Source: Anaspis maculata (Eukaryota; Arthropoda; Insecta; Coleoptera; Scraptiidae). From it: DNA of 64,000 nucleotides. Where the stretch lies: positions 14,842,892 to 14,906,891 of the forward strand of contig OX421964.1 in NCBI GenBank assembly GCA_949128115.1, in the 5' to 3' direction. Positions 33,664 through 44,439 of the stretch are shown here, in pieces. The translations under genes and the position numbers were made by a program. The number at the start of each line of letters is the position of its first letter. Position 1 is the first letter of the stretch. Below the pieces are notes generated by a model that made no database searches, was not told the origin of the DNA, and saw only the letters and a list, made by a program, of their open reading frames with translations.

Positions 33664-34287
33664 AATCCTATTGAATTATGCACGCGTTATATCACGCGCA
33701 CACATGCCTGCATTCTTCAATAAGACTGGATAAAGCATAGTATTCTACTCGCGGGTAATGGCTATTACTCATTCGGATGCTTTACGACACCCGCCAAGAC
33801 TCGTGTCGGCAAACTGCATCCTCATGAGTAAGTAGCATCCATTAACCGCTTGTTGAATAATATACTATTATCTAGAACAAATGAACTGTGGATTATGATT
33901 ATGAATCATAATTCACACGACAAAGATTTACGAAAACGAGCATCTGTTTGCTGTGCTTAGAATGCTGTGCTACGAAACCTGCTTAGCACAATGACTACCT
34001 GTTTCCGCAAATCAGACTTCTGAATTTCAATTCTGGCTTCATGTTAGTAGTTCTACCACAGTAATACAACACCATAAATACAAACTTATTTAATACCAAC
34101 AAAATTTCTTTCCCGTTATGCGTGATAGTTAGGCACTTATGTTTTTTTTTTCAACTCGTTCCACGGACCATATTTCAGTTTATCTCGATTTTGCCGACTA
34201 AGCTTGATTTTGCCGAATGGTTGTTCGCGACTGGGGGGGGGTGTTACACCCCCCACACCCCCCTTTCGGACCGGCCCTGCCAGTAAG

Positions 34288-36423
34288 AACCGTTGATGGA
34301 AAAAAAGCCACGGCATTTCAACTTTCCCGAATGGGCATGCTCCTACAAGCTCGCAGATCGATTATCTCAGGCAGTAAAATTTTGATATAGGGGTCAGTCA
34401 ATTTTGTTTTTATTTTGTCAGTCCAATAATTATGTCCTTGTATGTAGGTACTTGAAAATAGTGATTGTGTGTCCGTTTCAGCTGAGAATTTCTCTCCATA
34501 CAAAATTGTTGATTGGTCTGTATAGCTTCCTGTATGGTCTTTTGTTTTGCCGACTTAGGACATTTCACCCTGATGATAGTAGGTACCATTCTAATGAGGA
34601 AGAAGCCCGTCTGGCGATTCCGCAAGATATCCATGGGTCGGGTCCACAGACAGGCCTCATAGTTCAACTTTATTCCGCCAATTGCCGACACGAATTTTTA
34701 CACAACAGAGCGTTTATGGAATGTTATTCTTTCCAGAATAGCACAATTTCATCTTTTTTTCTATATTGAACGATGAAGTCCGATGAACGGTAAGGCTGCT
34801 ATGGGATAATTACGCTAGGATCGACCACTCTGTATCTTCCCAAAGCTTCCAGTTACTGGGTTCAATGCCTGTTCTAGATTTTCATTAAAATCAGAGATTG
34901 AAATTGGCTGCTCCCAATGGGCGACAGACTGCTGAAATAAGGTGCTTGTACTTGCACCAGGGTGCACCGTTGGTGTATGGGTGGATATTTTTTTTAATTT
35001 TCGAATGTTTCAAGAATTTTATTTCAACAAAAATGAGCTTTAGTCATTTTTTGAGGTACAGTTTCCTATAACATTTGAAAAGTATACATCTCTGTAACTG
35101 TTACTTTTTGATTTACAGGCGAACTTGACGGATAGCGTTTTCCATTTCTCTCTCGTTATATGTATACATTTTGTGCATATAACAAAAAACAAAATAAAGC
35201 CTCCTAATGTACTTTTTCCTTCTTTATAGTAATTTTTCACTCATCTCACTTATTCATTTCCGGAGTATATTCCATTAATATCGAGTGACGAAGCTATTAT
35301 AATTAAAATTGAAAAAGTAACCGTTTAGGTATTGCCCAGTTGCCTGTTACACTGTTGGGATTTTCTACGGGACTGGATTCTCAAAAGACATTTGATTTGA
35401 GAAAATCGAAAAAAAAATTCCGAAAAATACAAAAATCGAAATTTTTGACTACAGCATCAAATGGTTATATAATCTAAAAATAATAACATTTGAATTTTTG
35501 AAATCAGTCTATTGAGTGAATTTTGAGAATGTGATTAGTTTCCGCGCCATCTCGCGTCTCAGAAACTCATTATTTTATCGTCCCCTTTAGCCTTAAGACT
35601 GACCATAAGAAACATGATAAAAATCTGCTCCACCATCACCGGACACCTTATACACATACATGTCACTACAGTAACCGGTCACCACACTGTTCCTTTTTGC
35701 ACCTTTTTCAAGTCGACCCCCCCCCCCCCCCCTCCCCAACAACATCGACAGCGGAATACAACGTCAGTGGTAACATTACATATTTTATATTTTACTCACA
35801 ACCACTATGGTAATTGATTCATTACATACCTAGTAGGAAGTGGGTCGGGAAGTGACCCATTGCCGAAAGTCTGGTTTAAAAGGTCTACTTTTAGTTAGTG
35901 CGTAAGCCCCTCGGTCGCAGCTAAAGTGTGTCTATTGTTTCTCGCCCGAGCAAGTTGGAAATAGTGTCCTTTCTCAATATTAAGCACATAGTCATGGACT
36001 TCAGGAATTAATTACAACAATAATAATTAAAGAAAAATAATTAATTGAAGATTTTCGGTGAGTGAGTACCTATCGACTTTTCCGACAATTCTGTCCAAGA
36101 TTTTGTCGTGTATAACTATCTGGAAACTGATGCAGCAGAATAAACTGGATATTATTTTAAAACAATAGCGTTACAGTGACGATTATTGCGACACGAGTGA
36201 GCGGCTTTTTTACATTTGTACATTTCTGTATACTGACCACTTCTCAAAAACTCGCACCACACGATTTCCCACATATAACCGTGACGCAGTGACCAGACGC
36301 TTTTCATGATGATCTTTCTACCTTCTATTATTATCGGACTTTTACGACAAGTAAGGTAAAATTTAAAAGCTGCCACTGATGTTTTCACCCATGCCTAACG
36401 ATCATACACAACAATGAAATAAA
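34288..36423. other. intergenic, no gene recognised
   Basis: Frames up to about 120 codons have no recognisable motif and overlap each other. A poly-C tract lies at about 35716-35732. Nothing else is supported. Confidence 0.5.
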
Positions 36424-36620
36424 TAGGCCCCGTAGCACAGTGATCGTGTATCAGCCTGTGGTACGGTTGGTCCTAGGTTCGATTCCTAGTCATGTCTGGG
36501 TGTTTTGTGCTGTCCACAATTTGTGTAAATTAAGGTTTATTCAATTGTACAAATTTAAATAAAAACGCAAATAACTCCCATGGCGTTGAAGAAGCCGATA
36601 AGGAGGAAAAACAAACTTTT
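36424..36620 (+). mobile_element. tRNA-derived SINE
   Basis: The head GGCCCCGTAGCACAGTGATC has an A-box-like TAGCACAGTGA, followed about 35 bp later by a perfect B box GGTTCGATTCC. A ~110-bp tRNA-unrelated body with GGCGTTGAAGAAGCCGATAAG and an A-rich end near 36612 follow. Internal pol III promoter plus unrelated body is the usual SINE plan. It cannot fold into a complete tRNA, so it is not called as one. Confidence 0.75.
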
Positions 36621-37871
36621 TTTTTATAAATATAGTGCAGCAATTGTTATTTTATTACTTAGGTATATTGTGTACATGAACACACCCATCACCCCACAAC
36701 AAATAGACCGCAAGGAACGGAGATGTAGTTCGGTTGTAGGCTGAGGCAGGCACCATGGGCATGGGGTAGGCAGGTAGCTAGCTAGTCTCCGCAGTTCCGC
36801 ACCCGCATCATAAATATTTCTATTTATTACCTGTCCCTTCATTTTTAACCGTACCGGGATGAATACAATCTGTATTTTGTATAATCAACTATAGTAACGA
36901 ACAGAAAAAGAAGCAATATAATAACAATAATAATACGTGTTAACAGACGCTATTTGTCTGGAAGTTTCATATCAAGCGCCTAATAGTACGCGCATGGGCC
37001 CGGATAACACGTAAGATACACAGTCCTATTTAGTAGGTATGGAGAACACGAATGCGCGATAAGCCGAACCGAGGCGGAAAGACTCTGACCAGAACAGCTT
37101 GGACAAGGCGACAAGGTAAGGTCAAATACCTAGTTAGGTCAGTTCAACTGTGTAAAAGGCATAAGAGCCTTTTAGCCACGTATAAAAGGCGAGTCGATAC
37201 AAAGTACATGGGTCACCTTTTACAAATATCGGTGGAGCGATGCAGACTTCAATTTAAAATAATATACGTACTAAAAGTCAGTCATTTTTACTTCCTTTAG
37301 GTACTCAAGGGCTGGAAATATTGGGAGTGGAGAATTGTCGTGTTTTCCTTAATGTATGTTCGGCTCAGGTTTGGGGCTTGGACTTTGTTTGATTCAATAA
37401 TAAATGAGTGGACCGACTTCTTTGCTTTCGTCTTGTCAAATTTACAAAAATTCGGGTGCCCTAATTTTACAGCGACAGCGTGACCTTGGCTACTCCAGGA
37501 ATATACCTACACGATTACTATCTTTGATTGACAGGCAACCAGTAAAACACTTATAATGACCTGCCCCTGGCGAAAAGCCACATAGTACATTACACCGACA
37601 CCTACCGGAGTATGCAGCATCTTTGAATTTCTCCAAGGAGTAAATCTCACCGACATCTGGCGGAGCGTGCAGCATCGACGATTCCCCTGGAGTAAAATAA
37701 AGTTACTACGCGGGGCTAAATGACCAAAAATATCACGAAATGGAGTCGCATGCACCGGTTTGTCGGGGAACGGCAAACGCGGGGCTATCAACACCGAAAT
37801 CACACCAAAATCGGACGTATCAACGTTGGTACAATAATATGCTCTTCAAGAACGTGACCGATTTTTCTTTG
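36621..37871. other. intergenic; short duplicated blocks
   Basis: No gene recognised. It contains the second copy of a dispersed repeat (36934-37030). It also has two imperfect ~50-bp direct copies at about 37592-37697 sharing ACCGACA(C/T)CT, CGGAG(T/C)(A/G)TGCAGCATC and GGAGTAAA. Confidence 0.55.
36934..37030 (-). repeat. dispersed ~96-bp repeat, copy 2
   Basis: Reverse-complement partner of 2369-2464, about 34 kb away, with only a few substitutions. Confidence 0.75.
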
Positions 37872-38162
37872 TCAGAGTCGTGTTGTGGTTCGTTGTGGTG
37901 TGATGGTGGCTCGCTTGTTGTAATGGGCAAGACGAGAAGCTTCGGCGTCGATGCGTTCGAAAATGTCGTTGACGAAGCTGTTCATGATGCTCATGGCCTT
38001 GCTGGAGATGCCGGTGTCGGGATGAACCTGCTTCAACACCTTGTAGATGTAGATTGCGTAGCTCTCCTTCCTCCTGCGCTTCTTCTTCTTGTCGCTCTTG
38101 GAGATGTTTTTTTGGGCTTTGCCGGCCTTTTTGGCGGCCTTTCCGCTAGTCTTGGGTGGCAT
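37872..38162 (-). pseudogene. histone H2B gene, 3'-truncated
   Basis: Starts [20 protein letters not shown] with a basic tail, then the histone fold [40 protein letters not shown] and [15 protein letters not shown], matching insect H2B through residue 88. It then switches to PQRTTTRL and a stop at 96. About 35 C-terminal residues (the rest of the last fold helix and the alpha-C helix) and the histone stem-loop are gone, so it cannot make normal H2B. The break is at about 37898 and the new downstream DNA is unrelated. The start and upstream TATA are intact. A LINE begins about 100-150 bp upstream, where a divergent H2A gene is usually found in insects. Confidence 0.92.
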
Positions 38163-38233
38163 GGTGCACGATACGAGTCTCGAAACGGGAGGCCACGCCC
38201 CGTGACGCTCCAATCGGCGAACGCAGAGCGATG

Positions 38234-38242
38234 TATATATAT
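38234..38242 (-). promoter_or_regulatory. H2B TATA box
   Basis: An alternating TATATATA run about 75 bp upstream of the H2B start codon on the minus strand, the spacing seen for insect core histone genes. The LINE sequence starts just beyond it. Confidence 0.6.
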
Positions 38243-38348
38243 TCACAGGTCCGGTATTCAGTGCCAAACGTTCGACGAGTGAACATCAAGATTTTCACGC
38301 ATAGTACGCAACCGCACGACTACAGAAAGTTCAACAAATCCCTTCGCA

Positions 38349-39455
38349 GTGGAACCTGCTCCCACCACCCCCGGAACTTCACCATCTGCCACATCAGCAG
38401 AAGGGGCTGAGGCCCCATTATTCAACCAGAAGCTGGCAGAACATTTAAGAGTGCTGGCCAAAAAACAAGGTATTCCACCTCACCACCCACTTCAAGCCAA
38501 AAGAAGCAAAATGGAAACAACCAACCGATTCGGCGTTCAACTGGATTTACCAGACACCGACATCAATGATGAAAATTCTATGGAAATAGCAAACAACCAC
38601 ACCGACGACGCAACAATTAAAACTCCGCAGCATTCCACCACTATGACAGCCAAGCCAGCACCCATCATAGTGACTAGCAAGGTCAAGGACTTCAGCAAAT
38701 TTCACGAAGCTATCAGACAAACAGTCGGAAATAACTACAAGGCATTCTACAATCGAGACAATATAAAACTATACCCAAACACCACCGAAGACCACAATAA
38801 AGTCAGAGAACTGCTAACTACCAACAACATCAATTTCTTCACCTACACGGCCAAAGAAGACCGTAGCAACAAAATGATCCTAAAAGCGGCTCCATTCATC
38901 ACTCCTGAAGAAATAATAACAAAAACGAAACATCACAACATCGTAATCCAGGACTGCATCCAACTTAAATCAAGGAAGAGCAACAACTCGCCAACCGGAT
39001 CATTCTTAATCACGGCCCCAAAATCTACCTCACTAAAGAAAATTCAAGAAATAACGGACATCGAAAACGTCAGAATCCGCTATGAAAATTACGCCAGACG
39101 CCCTGTGACGCAGTGCCATCGATGCCAAGGATTCGGCCACGGGTCCTCCAACTGTAGTCTTCCACCCAGATGCGTCAAATGCACCAAGCCACACCTCACC
39201 AAGCTGTGCCCCATAACCACCAGGACCTCAGACGTGCAATGCTGCAACTGCGGGGGCCCCCACGCCGCTAACTTCAGCCAATGCCCCAAATACCTGGAGA
39301 CCATGGAGCAGCTCACAATAAACAGGGTAAGCAAAAACCTGCCAGTAACAAGAGCAATGAGTAAAACAATCACAAATACAAGAACCCCCCCTAACTTCTC
39401 CACCGTAACCAAAGACGTCACTTACAGTCAGATTGCCGGCTCAAAAACACAATGA
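38349..39455 (+). CDS. Jockey-type ORF1 (Gag-like) protein, element A
   Basis: A 368-residue open frame. The central part (about residues 110-250, KPAPIIVTSKVKDFSKFHEA...) corresponds to the RNA-binding region preceding the knuckles in Jockey ORF1 proteins. It is followed by three cysteine motifs: CHRCQGFGHGSSNC, CVKCTKPHLTKLC and CCNCGGPHAANFSQC, which bind element RNA. The N-terminus is Ala/Pro-rich and disordered. The Met at 38349 is the first in a continuous frame. No stops, but its ORF2 partner is damaged. A second Met at 38511 is possible. Confidence 0.85.
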   Translation: MEPAPTTPGTSPSATSAEGAEAPLFNQKLAEHLRVLAKKQGIPPHHPLQAKRSKMETTNRFGVQLDLPDTDINDENSMEIANNHTDDATIKTPQHSTTMTAKPAPIIVTSKVKDFSKFHEAIRQTVGNNYKAFYNRDNIKLYPNTTEDHNKVRELLTTNNINFFTYTAKEDRSNKMILKAAPFITPEEIITKTKHHNIVIQDCIQLKSRKSNNSPTGSFLITAPKSTSLKKIQEITDIENVRIRYENYARRPVTQCHRCQGFGHGSSNCSLPPRCVKCTKPHLTKLCPITTRTSDVQCCNCGGPHAANFSQCPKYLETMEQLTINRVSKNLPVTRAMSKTITNTRTPPNFSTVTKDVTYSQIAGSKTQ

Positions 39456-39642
39456 AACACACAAAACACAGAAAACCCCGGAGTAGATGACCTTACGACA
39501 CTCCTAGCAGAGATTAAAGAATTGAACAAAATTTGTAACCTCAGGCAACTTCTTGCAATGGTAAGAGAACTAAAAAGTGCCCTGATGAACTGTCAAGACA
39601 GCGTACAAAAACTTATTATTATTCAAAAAATCTCTGAAAAAT

Positions 39643-41600
39643 ATGACTAAAATGGCCCTCGCCCATTCACAAAAATTACACATTCTTTCTTGGAACGCTA
39701 ACGGCATCCAATTCAAAGCTAACGAGCTTGAAGCACTCGCTCTTGAAATTGATCTCGATATAATCCTTCTGCAAGAAACTAAGCTGAACACAAGGAAGCC
39801 ACCTAAACTCCGAGGATATCAAACTTACAACAGCCCCAAAACCACGCAAGGGAGTCTTCTAATGTATATAAAAAACCAAATCAAATTTTCCGTCGCGAGG
39901 TCGCACTCAATATCCAAAACACCGAAGCACAAGCCATAAAAATACAAAACCTTACTATCATAAACTACTACAACCCCCCGTCCACTCCTATCGATAATAA
40001 CGACTTGAATAAACTGCTGAACACGCGCCCAGACAAATTCATCATTATGAGGGATTTTACTTCCTGCCACCGAAGCTGGAATTGCCCAGAAACACGTCGA
40101 TCGGGTACCATTCTCAAAAATTCTGTAGAAAACTCCAACACTATCCTAAAATTTCCCAGCACCCACACAAACTTCCCAACGAACGGCAACAGGCCGTCTA
40201 CAATAGACCTTGCAATAATCGAAAATCTCACAACCTCAAGACCAAAAGCCCTGGACAAACTAAATTCTGACCACAAGCCAATCGCCATTACCATCCAAAC
40301 TAGATTCAACTTACCCATGAACCATCCCAAGAAAACAAGCCGCACCGACTGGTCCATATTCCATGCTAACATACTCTCCCAACTAAACATAAACAACAAC
40401 ATAACCACCACCTCACAAATAGACGCCGAAATCACACAATTCACGCAACAAAGCAAAACAGCATTTGACAACAGCACCACCTACAAAAAAATCCAGGCTC
40501 AAACCCTCGAACTCCCCCCAGATCTCCTAAATCTTATCAAAACAAAAAACAGAATAAGAACTGCAAATCAAAGAAACCATAACCCCAATACCAAAACACT
40601 GATCACCAATCTCACCAACACAATAAAAGCACAAATACAATCTATCAAAAGCCACCAATGGGAAACTACCATACGAAGCATAACCCCCCAAAACAAAAAG
40701 AAACTCTGGCAAATCGCAAAGGGCCTCAAACAACCTCACATAAATTCAAAATCCCTTCACTATTGACCCCAAACGGCCTAGCCGAAACTGACTCTGACAA
40801 AGCCGATGCCATTGCAAATACATATTTTGACACACACAACCTCACAACAAATCTTTCAAATAACGTCACCAAAAAATCTAGTCCGTAACACTGTCGATGA
40901 ATTCCTAAATCTGCCAGCGAAATCGCCAACCGAAGCAATGACAAACCCTACAGAAGTCAAAAGAATAATAAAAAACCTTAGACCTAAAGAAGCCCCTGGT
41001 CAAGACACACTTAACAACAACATGCTTAAAAACCTTAAAAAAAAGGAATCGTCCAACTCCACTACATTCTCAACGCCTGTATAAAACTTCAATGTTTTCC
41101 CACGCAATGGAAAAATACCATTGTTATACCAATAAAAAAAACCTGACAAAGACCCTAAAATTCCAGAAAGCTACCGCCCAATCAGCCTCCTCCCATGCAT
41201 CTCCAAGATCTTAGAAAAAATACTACTAACGCGCATTCAAACGTTTGAAAAGGCCAACAGCACCCTAATCGACGAACAATTCGGTTTTCGACCAAAACGC
41301 GGAACAATCCTCCGACTAGTCCGAATCGCTGACCACATCACTCACAACTTCAATATAAACAAAACCACCGCCATGTTAACACTAGATATTGAGAAGGCTT
41401 TCGACACCGTATGGCACGAGGGCCTAATCTTCAAACTCATACAAGCAAACCTTCCCCCGTATCTAATACACATAGTTAACTCCTTCATATCAAACCGCAC
41501 CTTCCAAGTCAAAATCGAACAATCCTTATCCGCGAAAAATATCATCCCAGCAGGAGTACCTCAAGGTGCAGTTCTCTCCCCCACACTCTTTCTATACTTT
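39643..41600 (+). pseudogene. Jockey-type ORF2, element A (endonuclease to RT)
   Basis: Starts MTKMALAHSQKLHILSWNAN, the first EEP endonuclease motif, with LLQETKLN. Frame breaks occur near 39900, and a later frame (40005-40766) carries PSTIDLAIIENLT and LNSDHKPIAI, the catalytic SDH motif. More breaks occur near 40760 and 41085. The RT reads SYRPISLLPCISKILEKI, EQFGFRPKRG, LTLDIEKAFDTVWHEGL and GVPQGAVLSPTLFLYF. The FADD active site would lie just past 41600, where the sequence flips. At least three frame changes make this copy inactive. Confidence 0.85.
41428..41600 (+). repeat. 173-bp inverted repeat, left arm (RT segment)
   Basis: Reverse complement matches 45445-45617 with only about two mismatches, while A and B sequences just beyond differ strongly. 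It bounds an inverted block of about 3.8 kb. Confidence 0.9.
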
Positions 41601-42720
41601 TAAAAATACTTCGGCTTTGTCCTCATCTGAGGTGGCGAGGCCTATTGGTGTGGATAGGGCAGGCATTTGGCGTGCGGAGTTGCTTTTGAAGTGTTTGAGC
41701 ACTCGCCAGAGGGGTTTGGTGTTTTGTGGGGTAATTTGCCGGATGGTGGTTTCCCATTTGGCGGATTTGAGAGAGTGGATTGATGCGTTGATGAGGAGTT
41801 TAAGGTGCTCGAATTCGAGTTTGGTGTTGTAGTCGCCAGTTCTTTGGTAGAGCTTTCTGAGCCTATTTTTTTTCCCTTATCATGTCTTTAGTTTCTGGTG
41901 GTAGTATTAGTTTTTCGGGATGGATGATAGTTTGAGTGGTGCTTTGGGTGTAAGCGGTTTGGAGAATGGTTGTGATTTCGCCAATGGCCTGGTTTATGGA
42001 TGCTGGGTTTTCTATTTTAGTGTTGATGGTGAGCCGATTTTGTACTGTTTGTCTGAAGTGACTCTAGTCTGTTGAGGAGGCGTGTTTGGGTGGTGTGGTG
42101 ATTTTGTTATGATTGGTTACTAGTAAGACGGGATTATGGTCAGACGAGAGTGCATTAATGGATGAAATTTTTGTGAATGTGATATTTTTAGTTAGGGCAA
42201 GATCGAGGGTGGATGGTCGAGTGCCGGGTCTGAAGTGTGTGTGGTTGTCTGTTGGGTAGTAAAGGATGAATTGAGTTGTGTCAACGTAGTTTTTGAGAAT
42301 GGTGCCGTTGGGGTTGTGGGTTTGACAGTTCCAGTCCCGATGTGTTGAATTGAAATCGCCAAAGATGATGACTTTGCCATGTTTTGTTAGAAAATCGTCA
42401 AGTTCTTGGACGGAGATGGGGTCAGCGTGGGTGTTATAGTGATTGACGATTAGGAGGTAGTTTAGAAGGAAGGCTTGGGTTTCAGAAGAGGCGGTGTTAG
42501 TGGGGAGTTCGGTGGCATTGAGATTGTTTTTGTTGTAGGTTAGTAGGCCGCCGTTGTGGTCTTTGGGTTTACTTGGATTAGGGCTACATCGATGTCGTGG
42601 AAAGTTAGGAAGGTTTCGAGCTCATTGTTCTTGTAACGAAAGGAATTGGAGTTCCAGGAAAGGATTTTAAGGTTAGGATTTCGAGCGTGGCTACTCATAC
42701 TTGGAGGCTACTTCCTGAAA
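41601..42720 (-). pseudogene. Jockey-type ORF2 fragment, element C
   Basis: Begins near 42697 with MSSHARNPNLKILSWNSNSF, the first EEP motif, then LIQVNPK and other endonuclease segments in changing frames (for example around 42380-42192). At least three frame changes. It ends before the RT at 41601. The preceding bases encode the C-terminal helix of ORF1. Confidence 0.75.
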
Positions 42721-42981
42721 GACTTGAAGGCGGTCCAGATTGTTTGTACAGTGAATGAGTTTGGAATTGATTTCTTTAGCCATTTTTAGGATGAGGGGAA
42801 GGTCGCAGAGACTATTCATTTTGTTCATTTCTGACAAGAGGTTTTGGAAATCTGATGTATGGTTTTCATTGGATTGGTTGGTGGCGCTGACTTGGGCGTA
42901 CGTTGGGTAGTGGTTTGGATTATGACTGGGTTTTCTGTATCTTGGGGGTGTGATTGGGTTTTGGCGGTTGACGGGTGGAGC

Positions 42982-44368
42982 TTAGGGTTTGGTTTGGGAT
43001 TCGCTGGGTTTATTTGCTCTTACTCTGTTTAGGTGCTCCAGAAGCATCGGGCACTCTTGGTAGCTTGCGGTGTGGTTGCCGTCGCAGTTCTTGCATTTGA
43101 GCAGCGTCTGGGCCAGCTTGATCGGGACACTTTTTGCGTCCATCTTGGTGTGGGGGCAGTTTCTGGATGGGTGCTCGCCAGCGCACTTTACGCAGGCTGG
43201 TTTTCTGCGGCAGTTTGAAGCACCGTGGCCGAATTGCTGACAGTTGTAGCACTGCGTGTGTGTTCTGGTCGTGGTGTAAGTTTCCCATTTAATTCTGATA
43301 TGATCCAGGGATGTGACCTTCGCAGCAGCAGTGATTGAGTATGATGGCTCGAGCTGGACCAGGAACGAGCTGGAGGGTTTCTTCGGGTCTGCGGACTTCA
43401 GCTTGGTGCAGCCGCTGATCTTTGCACCTTGGGCGACTAGCTGATCCTTGACTTCTTCGGACGTGAGAAAGTGCGCCGCTTTCATCACCATCTTCGCGCT
43501 TCTTGAGTTTTTCGGAGTGTACGTATAGTACTCGATTGATTTCCCCTGTTCGATGCTGTCAAGTCCATTTTTAAATTTGGTGAACCCTTCTAGGGTGGCG
43601 AACTGGATTCGCATGTCCTTGGGTTTGAAATTGATGGTGTATTTGTCGGTTGTAAGCGACTTGATCTGATTGTGGATGAGCCGCAGGTCCTTGAACTCGG
43701 CGGTGATGACCAGAGGAGGTGGTCACTTTGGCTTGGCGGAGCCAGCCTGGCTGGATGGTGGGTCAGCTGGGTGTGCATTGCTGTCTTCCTGGCTGTGTGC
43801 GATGGAGTCAGGCTGGCTCAGGTTGGCCAGCACGCTGAATCTGTTGATCAATGGAATGTCGTCGTGGTCCATCCTGTTTACGTTGGAAGGTTTGGTTTGG
43901 AACCCCTTCTCGGAAGGTCTCCAGAATTTTGTTGTACTTCTCGGTAGTATTTGTGTAAATTTTGGTGGCGTTGGCCTGGTATTGTATGCGATGTTCACTG
44001 CCGATGGCTTCACGTATGGATTCATGAAATTGTTCGAAGTTCGTGATTTTGTGGGTCACTATTATTGGTGGAGGTTTGGCGGCTCTTCTCACTGCCGCAG
44101 GTTGAGTTGTCGTATTTTTGGAGCCTGGACTGATGGCCGGCGGCGAGTCAACTGCCATTTCCTCTTCGTCGTTGAGGGACGAAAGGATCCCGAATCTGTT
44201 TTGCAGGGCGATGGTCGACGCGATGGCCGACGTCTTCATTTTCTTTCCGGATGGTGACGTGGTGTCGTCCATGTCGTGTTTTTTGTTAAGGATCCTCAGG
44301 TGGGGCCTGAGGTTAGAATAAAATACAGCCCCTTCCTCAGGGGTGTGCAGCTTGGCTCTTTCGTTCAC
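42982..44368 (-). pseudogene. Jockey-type ORF1, element C, chimera of two copies
   Basis: The first part (44368-43910) reads MNERAKLHTPEEGAVFYSNL... to APPIIVTHK-like and NTTEKYNKILETFREGV. Near 43905 it jumps into a second, partly repeated N-terminal region (IPLINRFSVLANLSQPDSIA). After another shift, it runs through MRIQFATLEGFTKFKNGLDS to knuckles CYNCQQFGHGASNC, CVKCAGEHPSRNC and CKNCDGNHTASYQEC (43614-42982). The repeated N-terminal elements show that two related ORF1 copies were joined by recombination or nested insertion. Confidence 0.78.
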
Positions 44369-44417
44369 TTTTGTCGTTTTGGCGCTGGTACACTTGTTGT
44401 CGCATCAGCGAGTAGAC

Positions 44418-44437
44418 GATGATGATGATGATGATGA
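44418..44437 (+). repeat. (GAT)n microsatellite between LINEs B and C
   Basis: A short GAT run at the B 3' end / C 5' end junction, with poly-T on its right. It may be the simple tail of element B. Confidence 0.6.
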
Positions 44438-44439
44438 CT

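Larger units (their letters stand above)
31990..34279. mobile_element. hAT-type element with 8-bp target duplication
   Basis: The 16-bp terminal inverted repeat CAGGGCCGGACCGAAA (left) faces CAGGGCCGGTCCGAAA (right end, complemented), with one mismatch. Perfect 8-bp direct repeats CCAGTAAG flank it (31982-31989 and 34280-34287). CAGGG-type ends and 8-bp duplication are hallmarks of the hAT superfamily. No hAT transposase was recognised in the 2,290 bp, so it is non-autonomous. Other repeats have entered it. Confidence 0.88.
38270..41600 (+). mobile_element. Jockey-type LINE 'A', 5' part
   Basis: Begins close to the H2B promoter and runs through ORF1 and most of ORF2 to the RT motif GAVLSPTLFLYF, where it meets an inverted block at 41600/41601. 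ORF1 is intact; ORF2 has shifts and stops. The 5' end is approximate. Confidence 0.85.
41601..44400 (-). mobile_element. Jockey-type LINE 'C', 5' part, chimeric
   Basis: On the minus strand from about 44400 down: 5' leader, ORF1, then the start of ORF2, ending abruptly at 41601 in the linker before the RT (IGLATSDEDKAEVFLK). It follows the 3' end of element B in head-to-tail order on the same strand. Confidence 0.82.

Noticed and set aside
37740..38282. 180-codon plus-strand frame over the H2B locus
   Set aside because: It is the antisense of the H2B coding sequence and promoter; no motif of its own.
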